53,107 nucleotides of DNA, taken from Methanosarcinaceae archaeon. GTDB lineage: Archaea > Halobacteriota > Methanosarcinia > Methanosarcinales > Methanosarcinaceae. Below are positions 34,728-43,736 of the stretch, in pieces; position 1 is the first letter of the stretch; each line of letters opens with the position of its first letter. The stretch spans positions 1 to 53,107 of the forward strand of contig JAMJFS010000011.1 of NCBI GenBank assembly GCA_023544565.1, written 5' to 3'. A program made the translations under genes and the position numbers. The notes below the pieces were generated by a model. It was not told the origin of the DNA. It searched no databases and was given only the letters and a program-made list of their open reading frames with translations.

Positions 34728-37700
34728 ATGAAAAACGCAATATACATTTTTTTAATTCTGTTGTTAGTCAGCATTTTTGCAAATGCATCCACTGCATCAG
34801 AATGCCTTGAAACCGATCAAGATAATGCTATTTTATTGAAAAACGCCGTTTTTGACACATCAAAACAGTCAGTTGTGCCTGTAAATGCCGAATTGGCAAC
34901 GACCCAATATTCCACTGATACAGAGAAATACTACATATTACAATTCAAAGGCAATGTGCTTGAAGAGTGGAAACAGGCAGTGAAGAATAACGGTGCGGTC
35001 TTTTTTGATTATGTTCCAAATAATGCATTTATCGTGCGGATGAATTCATCTGTTAAATCACAAGTGGAAACAATGGATGTTGTACAATGGATTGGCAGTT
35101 ACCAACCGGCATACAAAATAAGTCCTGTATTCTCTGCGTCTTCAATTTCTGCTACTACAACTACAACAATTAATTTAGATGATGATGTTTCCGAAATAAT
35201 TGTTATGCTGTTCGACTCAAAACATAATGCGCAGGTCACCTCCAAAATTAAAGAACTTGGCGGGGAAATTGTGGACAATTCCGGAGATATTATGCGAGTG
35301 CGCATCGGAACTTCAAAGTTGTCCGATATCGCAGATATGAATGGAGTTAGTTGGATCGAAAAATATGTGCAGCCCGTGATTTTTAATGATATCGCAGCGA
35401 ATATTACAAACGTATCTTATGTGCAAAATACGCATGGTCTGACCGGCAGTGGACAGATCGTGGCAGTGGCGGATACGGGACTGGATACTGGTGCCAATGA
35501 TGGTACGATGCATGATGATATTGAGGGGAAGATTTTTTCGTTGCATGCATGGTGGGCAGAAGACGGAGACAACGGTTCTGCAGATTTCAATGGACATGGA
35601 ACACACGTTGCGGGTTCAGTTCTTGGAAACGGTTCAAGATCCAGTGGTCAATATTCAGGAATGGCACCAATGGCACAACTTGTTTTTCAAGCTTTGCAAT
35701 ATGATGGGAGTAATCCTGCCTACAACGGTTATTTTTTGGTTCCTGTGAATTTATCATTACTTTTCCAAGAAGCCTATGATGATGGAGCAAAGATCCATAG
35801 CAATAGTTGGGGGTCAAATAATTATAGTTATTATGGCAATTATACATCGAGTTCACAATACGTAGACCGTTTCATGTGGGATAATAAAGACATGTTGATT
35901 GTTTTTGCAGCAGGCAATTATGGTTCTGGTCAAAATACAGTTTCTCCACCAAGTACTGCCAAAAATGCACTTACAGTAGGAGCATCAGAAAGTAGTCGTG
36001 ATGGTAACATTAATTTCATTGCATCTTTTAGCAGCAGGGGACCCACAGACGATGGAAGAATAAAACCTGATGTTGTAGCACCCGGTACAGCAGTAATTTC
36101 AACGGCATCATCACTTGTAACTGTCAATGATTATGAATCTATGAGCGGAACAAGTATGGCAACCCCGATTACAGCAGGTACTGCCGCACTTGTCAGGCAA
36201 TATTATGTAGACAATGAATCGATCTCACCAAGTGCCGCCCTTATCAAAGCCACTTTGATCAACGGTGCCACCAACATGAGTCTTTCAACTAATGACCAGG
36301 GATGGGGGCGTGTGGATATTGAAAAATCCCTGTTTCCCACTTCGACACGGACCATGCGATATCACGATAACATAAGCTTAATTACATCAAAATCATGGAA
36401 TATGAGTTATGATGTCAATAATAGTCTCGAACCATTGGAAATAACTTTAGTGTGGACAGATTATCCTGGCAATCCTGCAGTTATACCACAACTCGTAAAC
36501 AATCTCGATTTAAATGTTATAGGTCCTGATGGCAGTTATCTTGGTAATGGCGGAGACAGTATTAACAATGTGGAACGAGTCGAAATTGTATCGCCTTCGG
36601 TTGGACTATACACAGTGTATGTAAATGGTACAAATGTACTATATGAACAGCCTTTTGCACTAGTAATTTCATGGGGAATTGATGTGTACCCACCATCAAT
36701 AAGTGGCGAGTTTCCAGGTAATAATTCATACACCAATAACAATACCACATCTGTATCTATTAACATAACCGATAGCGGAGTTGGTGTAAATTTTAGCTCT
36801 ATAGAGATGTCAGTAAATGACAATCCAATTATATTTGCAAACACAGCAATAGCCGGAGGGTACATGGTGTATAATCAAACAGTGACACCGTTCACACATA
36901 CGCAGGTCGTGAATGTCACAGTTAACGCAACCGACAACAACAGTAATTTTATGAGTTACAACTGGTCATTCACTATAGATGGCAATGCTTCGGTACTCAC
37001 AGATACGGCGGCGAACCCTCAAACAATCGAATCGAACGGCATTGAAACAACCAACTTATCGGTAAATGTCACGGATGACCTGAGCGGGATCTCCAGTGTG
37101 ACAATAAACCTCTCCTCGATCGGTGGGGCAGCAAATGTTGATATGCAAAACTCCAGTGGCAATTACTGGATAAATACCAATGCAACAGGAGTTGGCAACG
37201 GCATATACTATCTCCCCATAAATGCCATTGATAATGCAGGGAATTCTAATAAAAGTGTAAATATCACCCTATATGTAAATGACACCACCGCGCCTACATT
37301 ATCGAACAATACGCCTGCAACATGTACAAACAACATCACGCCTACAATTAGTATAAACGCTACCGATATCGGTTCAGGTGTCAATGTGAGCAGTGCAAAT
37401 ATGACCATAGATGACGTGGGGGTGCTGCTTGCAAATACAAATTCTGCCTTTACCTATAACTTTTCCAATACAATAACTATCCCATACAACCACGGCGACA
37501 CAGTCAATGTCACATTCAATGTTTCAGATAATGAAGGACACACATCGAACTATTCATGGAAATTCTACATTGATAACGTCACGCCAATTATCAGTATAAC
37601 CTCGCCGGCAGACGGTTACTCCACAACTGCAAGTTCAATCACAATCTTAGGTGCAGTCAATGGCACAGGCTCACAACCAGTGGTCACGGTTAATAGTATT

Positions 37701-38576
37701 AGTGCATCAACCACGCTCACAAATTTCAGTGGAACCTTCACAGCATCAGTGCCAATATCATTGGGTGCAAACACGATCTATGCTAACGTCACCGACGCAG
37801 CTGGAAATATAAACAGCACATCCATAAGTGTAACAAGAACCTCGCCTGCATCACCTTCCTCCTCCAGTGGCGGCGGAGGAGGAGGCACCAGTGGTGAAGA
37901 ATATGAGAACATCGAATTCAAAGATGTTTCGCGCGTCTACATTAGCGCAAATACAGATGTGTCTTTCACTTTTAGTAAAACTGGAAATGATATTCAGTCC
38001 ATAAACTACAAAGCACTGACAAGCGCCGGATACATAAGCGCAACCGTCGAAGTATTAAAAAACACATCCGCGCTGGTTAAACAACCCCCATCCGGCACCG
38101 TTTACAAGAACATGAACATCTGGTTAGGCAAGGCAGGGTATGCAACGGATCACAATATTGAAAATCCTGTGATAGGATTTAGGGTCAAAAGATCATGGAT
38201 ACAGGATAACCGCATAGATGAGAATTCCATCAAACTCAACCGTTATTCCCAGGATGTCTGGAGTGCACTGCCAACTACAAGAACAGGTGAAGATGCCACA
38301 TACATCTATTTCGAATCGCAAACACCCGGTTTTTCACCATTTGCAATAACCGCACAGGAAAAAACAATCTCATCACAGGTGTCGATCAAAAGCGATACCG
38401 TAACAGAATCTTTGCAACAGGTCGAAGAAACGCCTGTTGAAAAAACAACAACAATACCAACCCCTGAAATCGAATCTGTTGAAGAAACATCAATATGGGG
38501 TAATTTCCTTGTCGGTGCGCTCATTTTAACCATTGTAGCAGGCGGATATCTGTATGTGCGAAAACGGCAAAGTTAA
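34728..38576 (+). CDS. Secreted, membrane-anchored subtilisin-like serine protease (S8) with PGF-pre-PGF domain
   Basis: 1282 aa. A signal peptide (MKNAIYIFLILLLVSIFANA) starts at ATG 34728, with GGTGGAG upstream; the TTG at 34689 is rejected. A prodomain occupies ~25-225. The S8 catalytic domain has Asp in VAVADTGLD (~248), His in NGHGTHVAG (~290), the oxyanion Asn in FAAGNYGSG (~396) and Ser in MSGTSMATP (~475). Then come a C-terminal P/jelly-roll-like domain and several Ig-like Asn/Thr/Ser-rich repeats (DTAANPQTIESNG, NDTTAPTLSNNTPA) rich in N-glycosylation sequons. A GGGGGG linker and the PGF-pre-PGF domain (~1060-1210, SALVKQPPSG, RVKRSWIQDN) follow, ending in a membrane helix and RKRQS. 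It is an S-layer-exposed protease by inference. Confidence 0.93.
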   Translation: MKNAIYIFLILLLVSIFANASTASECLETDQDNAILLKNAVFDTSKQSVVPVNAELATTQYSTDTEKYYILQFKGNVLEEWKQAVKNNGAVFFDYVPNNAFIVRMNSSVKSQVETMDVVQWIGSYQPAYKISPVFSASSISATTTTTINLDDDVSEIIVMLFDSKHNAQVTSKIKELGGEIVDNSGDIMRVRIGTSKLSDIADMNGVSWIEKYVQPVIFNDIAANITNVSYVQNTHGLTGSGQIVAVADTGLDTGANDGTMHDDIEGKIFSLHAWWAEDGDNGSADFNGHGTHVAGSVLGNGSRSSGQYSGMAPMAQLVFQALQYDGSNPAYNGYFLVPVNLSLLFQEAYDDGAKIHSNSWGSNNYSYYGNYTSSSQYVDRFMWDNKDMLIVFAAGNYGSGQNTVSPPSTAKNALTVGASESSRDGNINFIASFSSRGPTDDGRIKPDVVAPGTAVISTASSLVTVNDYESMSGTSMATPITAGTAALVRQYYVDNESISPSAALIKATLINGATNMSLSTNDQGWGRVDIEKSLFPTSTRTMRYHDNISLITSKSWNMSYDVNNSLEPLEITLVWTDYPGNPAVIPQLVNNLDLNVIGPDGSYLGNGGDSINNVERVEIVSPSVGLYTVYVNGTNVLYEQPFALVISWGIDVYPPSISGEFPGNNSYTNNNTTSVSINITDSGVGVNFSSIEMSVNDNPIIFANTAIAGGYMVYNQTVTPFTHTQVVNVTVNATDNNSNFMSYNWSFTIDGNASVLTDTAANPQTIESNGIETTNLSVNVTDDLSGISSVTINLSSIGGAANVDMQNSSGNYWINTNATGVGNGIYYLPINAIDNAGNSNKSVNITLYVNDTTAPTLSNNTPATCTNNITPTISINATDIGSGVNVSSANMTIDDVGVLLANTNSAFTYNFSNTITIPYNHGDTVNVTFNVSDNEGHTSNYSWKFYIDNVTPIISITSPADGYSTTASSITILGAVNGTGSQPVVTVNSISASTTLTNFSGTFTASVPISLGANTIYANVTDAAGNINSTSISVTRTSPASPSSSSGGGGGGTSGEEYENIEFKDVSRVYISANTDVSFTFSKTGNDIQSINYKALTSAGYISATVEVLKNTSALVKQPPSGTVYKNMNIWLGKAGYATDHNIENPVIGFRVKRSWIQDNRIDENSIKLNRYSQDVWSALPTTRTGEDATYIYFESQTPGFSPFAITAQEKTISSQVSIKSDTVTESLQQVEETPVEKTTTIPTPEIESVEETSIWGNFLVGALILTIVAGGYLYVRKRQS

Positions 38577-38637
38577 GTGTTGATGTCAGCATTTATAGTT
38601 AATTATCAATATAGGTGATCCGCAGGAGAAAATTACA

Positions 38638-39654
38638 TTGACAACCGTTCTTGGAATAGAAGGCACCGCATGGAACCTGAGCGCAGCCATAGTGAATGAA
38701 AAAGATGTCGTGGCAGAGGTTACAGAAACATACCGCCCGCCAACAGGTGGAATTCATCCACGTGAAGCCGCACAGCATCATGCAAAATATGCTTCTCAAG
38801 TAATACGCGACCTGCTTAATGAAGGGAAACAACACGGCGTGGACGTTGGCGACATTGATGCTATCGCTTTTTCACAGGGTCCGGGGCTTGGGCCCTGTCT
38901 TCGCACGGTTGCGACCGCAGCCAGAATGCTTTCACTGTCCCTGAATATACCTCTTGTAGGGGTTAATCATTGTATAGCACACATTGAGGTCGGGAGATGG
39001 AAAACTCCCGCATCTGACCCTGTTGTGCTTTATGTCAGCGGTGCCAACTCGCAGGTACTCGCATACCGGATGGGGAAGTACCGCGTATTCGGGGAAACCC
39101 TTGATATCGGGATTGGGAATGCGTTTGATAAATTTGCACGCAATGCCGGATTGAGTCATCCGGGTGGTCCCAAGATCGAGGAATACGCCAAAAATGCTGA
39201 CAAATACATTCCACTGCCTTATGTGGTCAAAGGTATGGATTTCTCATTCTCGGGACTCTCAACTGCAGCAACAGATGCACTGAAAAATGCATCAATTGAA
39301 GATGTTTGTTATTCATTCCAGGAAACTGCTTTTGCAATGATGGTAGAAGTTACCGAGCGCGCACTCGCACATACCGGCAAGAGTGAAGTACTCCTTGCAG
39401 GCGGAGTTGGTGCCAACATGCGCCTGCGGGAAATGCTTGACATCATGTGTGATGACCGCGGTGCATCATTCTACGTGCCGGAAAAACGATTCATGGGCGA
39501 TAACGGTGCCATGATCGCATACCTGGGACTTATCATGTTCGAATCCGGCACAGTGACAGATATCGACAGATCGCATGTCAATCCCAATTTCAGACCTGAT
39601 GATGTTGAGGTAATATGGATTGCTGAAGATTCGGATAACGAGGGGACAAAATAA
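38638..39654 (+). CDS. kae1: tRNA N6-threonylcarbamoyladenosine synthase catalytic subunit Kae1
   Basis: 338 aa. Transfers threonylcarbamoyl to A37 of ANN-decoding tRNAs as part of the KEOPS complex. ASKHA fold: VLGIEGTAWNLSAAIV at the start, metal-binding His pair in VNHCIAHIEVG near 107, YVSGANSQVLAY near 130, GIGNAFDKFARNAGL near 158 and LLAGGVGANMRLREML near 256. TTG start, with GCAGGAGAAA about 10 nt upstream. Bud32 follows immediately as a separate gene rather than a fusion. Confidence 0.97.
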   Translation: MTTVLGIEGTAWNLSAAIVNEKDVVAEVTETYRPPTGGIHPREAAQHHAKYASQVIRDLLNEGKQHGVDVGDIDAIAFSQGPGLGPCLRTVATAARMLSLSLNIPLVGVNHCIAHIEVGRWKTPASDPVVLYVSGANSQVLAYRMGKYRVFGETLDIGIGNAFDKFARNAGLSHPGGPKIEEYAKNADKYIPLPYVVKGMDFSFSGLSTAATDALKNASIEDVCYSFQETAFAMMVEVTERALAHTGKSEVLLAGGVGANMRLREMLDIMCDDRGASFYVPEKRFMGDNGAMIAYLGLIMFESGTVTDIDRSHVNPNFRPDDVEVIWIAEDSDNEGTK

Positions 39655-40227
39655 ATGCACCTCACAAGCGGCGCAGAAGCAACGATCCATCTCGAAGATG
39701 GAGTTATTATCAAAGAGCGTGTGCCAAAACGCTATCGTCTGGTGGAACTGGATGAGAGGATACGCAAAGAGAGGACACGTGCAGAGGCGCGCCTGATGTC
39801 TGAAGCAAGGCGTGTCGGGGTTCCAACACCAATTATCTATGATATCAATGGCTCCACGATCGAAATGGAATATATTACAGGGGAGCCGATCAAAAACGTC
39901 ATGACCCCGCAGTTGAGTGAGCGCGTGGGTGAGGTGGTTGGAAGGCTTCACAGTGGCGGCATCATCCATGGGGACCTTACCACATCCAATATTATACTTC
40001 ATGATGATAAGATATACCTGATCGATTTCGGGCTTGCATTCGTTAGCAGGATCGTGGAATCACAGGGAGTGGACGTGCATGTACTGTTCCAGACATTTGA
40101 GAGTACACACAAAGACCATGAAAAACTCATCGAGGCATTTTGCAAAGGATACAGCAGAACATTCGAGAATGCCGATGATGTCATAAAACGTGTTAAAGAG
40201 ATCGAGAAAAGAGGTAGGTATGCGTAA
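39655..40227 (+). CDS. bud32: KEOPS kinase/ATPase Bud32
   Basis: 190-aa minimal protein-kinase-like ATPase of KEOPS. Glycine-poor N-lobe with the Lys in VIIKERVPKRYR, MEYITGEPIK hinge near 63, catalytic HGDLTTSNIILH near 102 and DFGLA near 123 (metal Asp). The very basic helix RIRKERTRAEARLMSEARRVGV is characteristic. Starts on the base after the Kae1 stop codon. Overlaps the next gene by 8 nt. Confidence 0.96.
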   Translation: MHLTSGAEATIHLEDGVIIKERVPKRYRLVELDERIRKERTRAEARLMSEARRVGVPTPIIYDINGSTIEMEYITGEPIKNVMTPQLSERVGEVVGRLHSGGIIHGDLTTSNIILHDDKIYLIDFGLAFVSRIVESQGVDVHVLFQTFESTHKDHEKLIEAFCKGYSRTFENADDVIKRVKEIEKRGRYA

Positions 40228-40765
40228 GATCGTATTTGTTACAGGCAACAAGGGGAAACTGAGGGAAGCGAAAGATATCCTTGCAGCAAAGGATATTGAG
40301 GTGATCCAGAATAACCATGGTTATCCCGAACTTCAGGAAGATGAACTTGAACCCATTGCATCATACGGTGCAAAATGGGCTGCGGAAAAATTGAAGATGC
40401 CGGTTATGGTTGATGATTCCGGTTTGTTCATCCATGCTTTGAACGGATTTCCGGGTCCATATTCTGCATTTGTGGAGGAGAATCTGGGCAACCTGAGGGT
40501 CTTGAAATTGATGGAAGATGAGGTAGATAGAAGTGCCACATTCAGATCAGTTGTCGGATATTGTGAACCTGGCGGCGAGCCTGTTGTGTTTACCGGCACG
40601 GTTGATGGGCAGATTGCATATGAAGAGCGCGGAAGTGGCGGTTTTGGGTATGACCCTATATTCGAATATGAGGGGCAGACGTTTGGTGAACTCGGTGACG
40701 CGGTGAAAAATACATTGTCTCACCGCCGTAGAGCACTGGATAAGTTCTTTGAATGGCTTGATTGA
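40220..40765 (+). CDS. XTP/dITP pyrophosphatase (HAM1/RdgB family)
   Basis: 181 aa, removes non-canonical purine NTPs (XTP, ITP, dITP). Motifs: FVTGNKGKLREAKDIL at the start (substrate-binding SxNxxK equivalent TGNKGK), VMVDDSGLFIHALNGFPGPYSAF near 63, GGFGYDPIFEYEGQ near 143 and LSHRRRAL near 168. The ATG at 40220 lies within the Bud32 end; an upstream start at 40190 is rejected. Linked to kae1-bud32 as in many euryarchaea. Confidence 0.95.
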   Translation: MRKIVFVTGNKGKLREAKDILAAKDIEVIQNNHGYPELQEDELEPIASYGAKWAAEKLKMPVMVDDSGLFIHALNGFPGPYSAFVEENLGNLRVLKLMEDEVDRSATFRSVVGYCEPGGEPVVFTGTVDGQIAYEERGSGGFGYDPIFEYEGQTFGELGDAVKNTLSHRRRALDKFFEWLD

Positions 40766-40774
40766 AACTAATTG

Positions 40775-41398
40775 ATGTGGCAGGATTTGGACACAAGCAA
40801 AATGTCAGGCAGAATGCGCATTTTTTTGAACGATACTCGCGGAGTGGATACTATCCCACTCAAATTGGTGGTGTATCTGGCACTCACGGGTGCTGTGATG
40901 TTACTTATCGCAGTTTCGTGGGGGAATGTCATGCCGGTTATGCAGGGTGCAGATGTTGATGAGCAGATCACAGATGCTGCACTCAAGATCACTTCGCTCC
41001 AACAGGGTGCGGCGCGTGATCTTCTGGATAGGCGCAGTGCCGGTGGTTCGATGTGTGTTGTTGAACTATCTTTGCCCGATAATGTAAAATTCGTAGGTTT
41101 TGGTGTTGATCCTGACCCAGATACGAATGGGAATCTCACAGATACGGAATGGGTGGTTGAGAATAATACCATCGTGTATCAATATTCAAATGGTGTCAAA
41201 AAGCGCGTGTTCTTGAATGGGGATGTTATCCTGTTCAGGAATGGGATGCAGGATGCAAGTGGTAGATGGATTATGGATGCAAATCTTGATGTTGTGAACG
41301 GTCATGACGTGGGAGTTGTACTTGAAGGACCTGTAAGTGGTGAATTTATTTTTGAGATGGTCTTTGATGTTGAGATGTACATGCTCTCTCATTTTTAA
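40775..41398 (+). CDS. Membrane-anchored protein of unknown function
   Basis: 207 aa. One hydrophobic N-terminal segment (LKLVVYLALTGAVMLLIAVSW, ~29-50) after a short basic region, then a soluble outer domain of mixed strands (CVVELSLPDNVKFVGFGVDPDPD, VFLNGDVILFRNGMQDA). The layout resembles archaeal pilin-like or single-pass secreted proteins, but no clear class III cleavage motif is seen. Starts 9 nt after the XTP pyrophosphatase stop, so it is probably co-transcribed with kae1-bud32. Start could also be TTG 40772 or the ATG at 40802. Confidence 0.7.
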   Translation: MWQDLDTSKMSGRMRIFLNDTRGVDTIPLKLVVYLALTGAVMLLIAVSWGNVMPVMQGADVDEQITDAALKITSLQQGAARDLLDRRSAGGSMCVVELSLPDNVKFVGFGVDPDPDTNGNLTDTEWVVENNTIVYQYSNGVKKRVFLNGDVILFRNGMQDASGRWIMDANLDVVNGHDVGVVLEGPVSGEFIFEMVFDVEMYMLSHF

Positions 41399-41454
41399 AA
41401 AAACAACTATTGGATATGACGGGTTTGATTTACCAGTCTTGATGGCGATGCAAC

Positions 41455-41670
41455 AACCTGCCGCAGGCGGCATATTCCAAAAACACTGATAATTAATGAA
41501 TAATTTACAAAGAAGAGCACGCAGAGAGACAAAATACAACTCTCTACACTCTCTGCGTTTACTTTTTCATGACTAATTAACTACAATTTAATTCGTAACA
41601 AAATATTTGAATATTTTATACATTTGTCAACTCTTTTCATATTGAAGGGGATGTGTCGCCTGCGGCGGTT
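41455..41670. repeat. Inverted pair of GC-rich palindromes, element 3, with an internal CGCAGAG repeat
   Basis: Left palindrome CTGCC-GCA-GGCGG (41458-41470) followed by CATATTCCA; right GGGGATGTG then TCGCC-TGC-GGCGG (41656-41668). Centres are 198 bp apart, inverted. Inside, GCACGCAGAGAG (about 41507) and CTCTCTGCGT (about 41552) form a second inverted pair related to the repeat at 28318-28400. Located between the convergent membrane-protein gene and thpR; the rest of 41399-41854 holds no gene that I can see. Confidence 0.8.
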
Positions 41671-41854
41671 TACGATAAGGGTTATAGAGGGTTGAGCGGT
41701 ATGAAGGGAAATTTTCACGTACCGTTCTTAGAAGATGGAGGGCGAGTAATCGCTCTTCTTATTCGGTTTGATTCAAGATCAAAACGATCTAACAAGCGTT
41801 TATTATCCCTGCTTACTTCTCCCTGCTCACTTCTTCCTGCTCACTTCTCCCTGC

Positions 41855-42400
41855 TTACTTTAACTTTGCTTCGTGCAGGGTTTCGTAGATCGGACCTTCC
41901 TGTGTCAATGTGCTTTTTTTGAGTTTGATGGAATCTACGTGAAACGTGCCGACATCTACATTTTTGATATCATTGAGAAACTTGAGGAATGCATCTTTTT
42001 CTTCTTTTGGAATGTGTTTCACGCGGGCGAGTGTTGCGTGTGCGGTGTAACTAATCTTATCCTTTTTAATTTTGAGAGGTTTAAGTGCCGATTCTATATC
42101 GCCATGCAGTTGCTCGAAGTTGCCTTGTGCTCCAAGCCAGACCACTTTGATATATTGGGGCTTTGGGAATACGCCGACATTTCCGATCCTTGCATCAAAT
42201 GGTGGGGTGGTTATTCTGTCTAAAGCCTCTGCGATCGTTTCGATCTTGTTCTCGTTTATATCTCCCAGGAACTTGAGCGTTATGTGAACAAGTTTTGGTT
42301 CAACAAGTTTAACATTGAAATCCTTTAGTTTTGACTGGATACGTGTAATATTTTCTACGAAATCCTGTGGCAGATCTACTGCGATAAAAGTTCGGATCAT
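41855..42400 (-). CDS. thpR: RNA 2',3'-cyclic phosphodiesterase (2'-5' RNA ligase family)
   Basis: 181-aa 2H phosphoesterase. The two catalytic HxT motifs are HITLKFLG near residue 40 and HATLARVKH near 126, with the N-terminal MIRTFIAVDLPQDF typical of ThpR/LigT. Probably acts on tRNA splice-like ends or cyclic phosphates; the in vivo substrate of archaeal members is not settled. Divergent to dacZ with a palindrome between them. Confidence 0.94.
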   Translation of the reverse strand: MIRTFIAVDLPQDFVENITRIQSKLKDFNVKLVEPKLVHITLKFLGDINENKIETIAEALDRITTPPFDARIGNVGVFPKPQYIKVVWLGAQGNFEQLHGDIESALKPLKIKKDKISYTAHATLARVKHIPKEEKDAFLKFLNDIKNVDVGTFHVDSIKLKKSTLTQEGPIYETLHEAKLK

Positions 42401-42486
42401 GTGTTTACCCCCTACTTGATACTTCGATATATACGAGTTTGATGTTGATACCGGTCATTTGACCTAAATTTATATTTACAATGGAG

Positions 42487-42504
42487 TACAACTTATAAGT
42501 TGTA
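42487..42504. promoter_or_regulatory. 18-bp perfect palindrome between thpR and dacZ
   Basis: TACAACTTATAAGTTGTA is a perfect palindrome, followed 8 bp later by a related half-site ACTTATTAGTTGT (42512-42524). It sits about 75 bp before the dacZ start and 87 bp before the thpR start, in the divergent promoter region. It has the form of a repressor or activator operator. Confidence 0.55.
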
Positions 42505-42579
42505 ATATTATACTTATTAGTTGTCAATAAATAATTGATACTAATGGTACAAATAGTTCAGCATCATCAAGGGGATGAA

Positions 42580-43452
42580 ATGGATACTACTAATATAGTT
42601 GCAAGGTCGGCAATACGTTTAGCTGAAGAAGTTAAGGCTTGTGCGATAGTTGTATCTGGGGATTTTCAGTTTGATGTTGTTACTACAATTATACCGATCT
42701 ATTTTGCATCTGTTAAACCAAAGAGTGTGATCGAACATCTGGTTTCTTCGGGGATCGATAAGGAAAGGCAGGCGAAAGATATTTCTGATCAGATCACCCG
42801 TGAGGTTGCTGCAAAGATAGAATATATTGAGAATGTAGCAGCGATCGAAAAGATGCTTGGACAATTAACATCCGGTATTGTTGTGGGAATTGTGGGTACT
42901 AAAGATTCGAGTGCTATTGTTGTTCATGATATTGACGATAATCCTTTGATCAAGACAATGCAGGAGTGCGAGGAGAGGGTGTCTCCTGATGTCATGAGAG
43001 CGGTGCTGACAATTGCTTTTAGTGTTGCTGCAACCGGACGTGAAGGAAAACAGGTCGGTACTGCATTCATTGTTGCAGATGAAGATGAAGTGATGAAACG
43101 ATCACATCAGATGATATTAAACCCCTATACGGGACATGAGGATAAGGACAGTACCGTTCTAAATAAACAGAATTGGGAGTCTATTAAAGAGTTCGCCCAA
43201 CTTGATGGCGTTTTTGTTGTGTCGGAAGATGGCATCATTAAGGCTGCAGGCAGGTATCTTGATGTTGATGCAAAGGATATTGATATTGATAAAGGACTTG
43301 GCGGTCGCCACGTATCCGCCGCCGCTATTACAAGAGATACTGTGGCGATAGCAGTCACTGTTTCCGAATCCGGCGGTGTAGTTCGTATTTTTATGGATGG
43401 GAAGGAAAGCATGTGCATCGAAAATGCCGAGCGTGCTGTTCGCAGGCAGTGA
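42580..43452 (+). CDS. dacZ: Diadenylate cyclase, archaeal DacZ type
   Basis: 290 aa. Makes c-di-AMP from two ATP. The C-terminal DAC domain (~150-285) has FAQLDGVFVVSEDGIIKAAG, corresponding to the DGA motif (here DGV), and LGGRHVSAAAITRDT, corresponding to RHR (here RHV). The N-terminal ~145 residues (ARSAIRLAEEVKACAIVVSGD, SGIVVGIVGTKDSSAIVV) form the alpha/beta domain seen in archaeal DacZ. The ATG at 42580 has AAGGGG just upstream and matches DacZ openings; upstream starts at 42535 and 42544 are less likely. A likely operator lies upstream. Confidence 0.88.
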   Translation: MDTTNIVARSAIRLAEEVKACAIVVSGDFQFDVVTTIIPIYFASVKPKSVIEHLVSSGIDKERQAKDISDQITREVAAKIEYIENVAAIEKMLGQLTSGIVVGIVGTKDSSAIVVHDIDDNPLIKTMQECEERVSPDVMRAVLTIAFSVAATGREGKQVGTAFIVADEDEVMKRSHQMILNPYTGHEDKDSTVLNKQNWESIKEFAQLDGVFVVSEDGIIKAAGRYLDVDAKDIDIDKGLGGRHVSAAAITRDTVAIAVTVSESGGVVRIFMDGKESMCIENAERAVRRQ

Positions 43453-43518
43453 GGGTGACGTTGAGTGTGTCTGCGTTTACGAAAACCCATTATTGCAAAT
43501 GAATGTATGACAAAAATT

Positions 43519-43552
43519 CAACCACAAAGCACGCAAAGAGCGCAGAATTGCA
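43519..43552. repeat. Dispersed CGCAGAG-type repeat copy
   Basis: AACCACAAAGCACGCAAAGAGCGCAGAAT, a direct-repeat copy related to 28318-28400 and the interior of 41455-41670. It lies between the convergent dacZ and the PIN pseudogene; no gene is seen in the rest of 43453-43736. Confidence 0.45.
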
Positions 43553-43736
43553 ATCCGAGTGAGCAATCAATTAACATCCAAACCGACATTGTGCAGCCAC
43601 TTAATATAAAAATAAAAAGTCCAAAACTCTAAGCCAGCACAATTTTAGATCCATAAATAAACCACGCGCAGAATATTTAATTTATATCAAACAGCCTACA
43701 CAAATGCAATGATTTGTCATAAAAAATAAAGTTATA

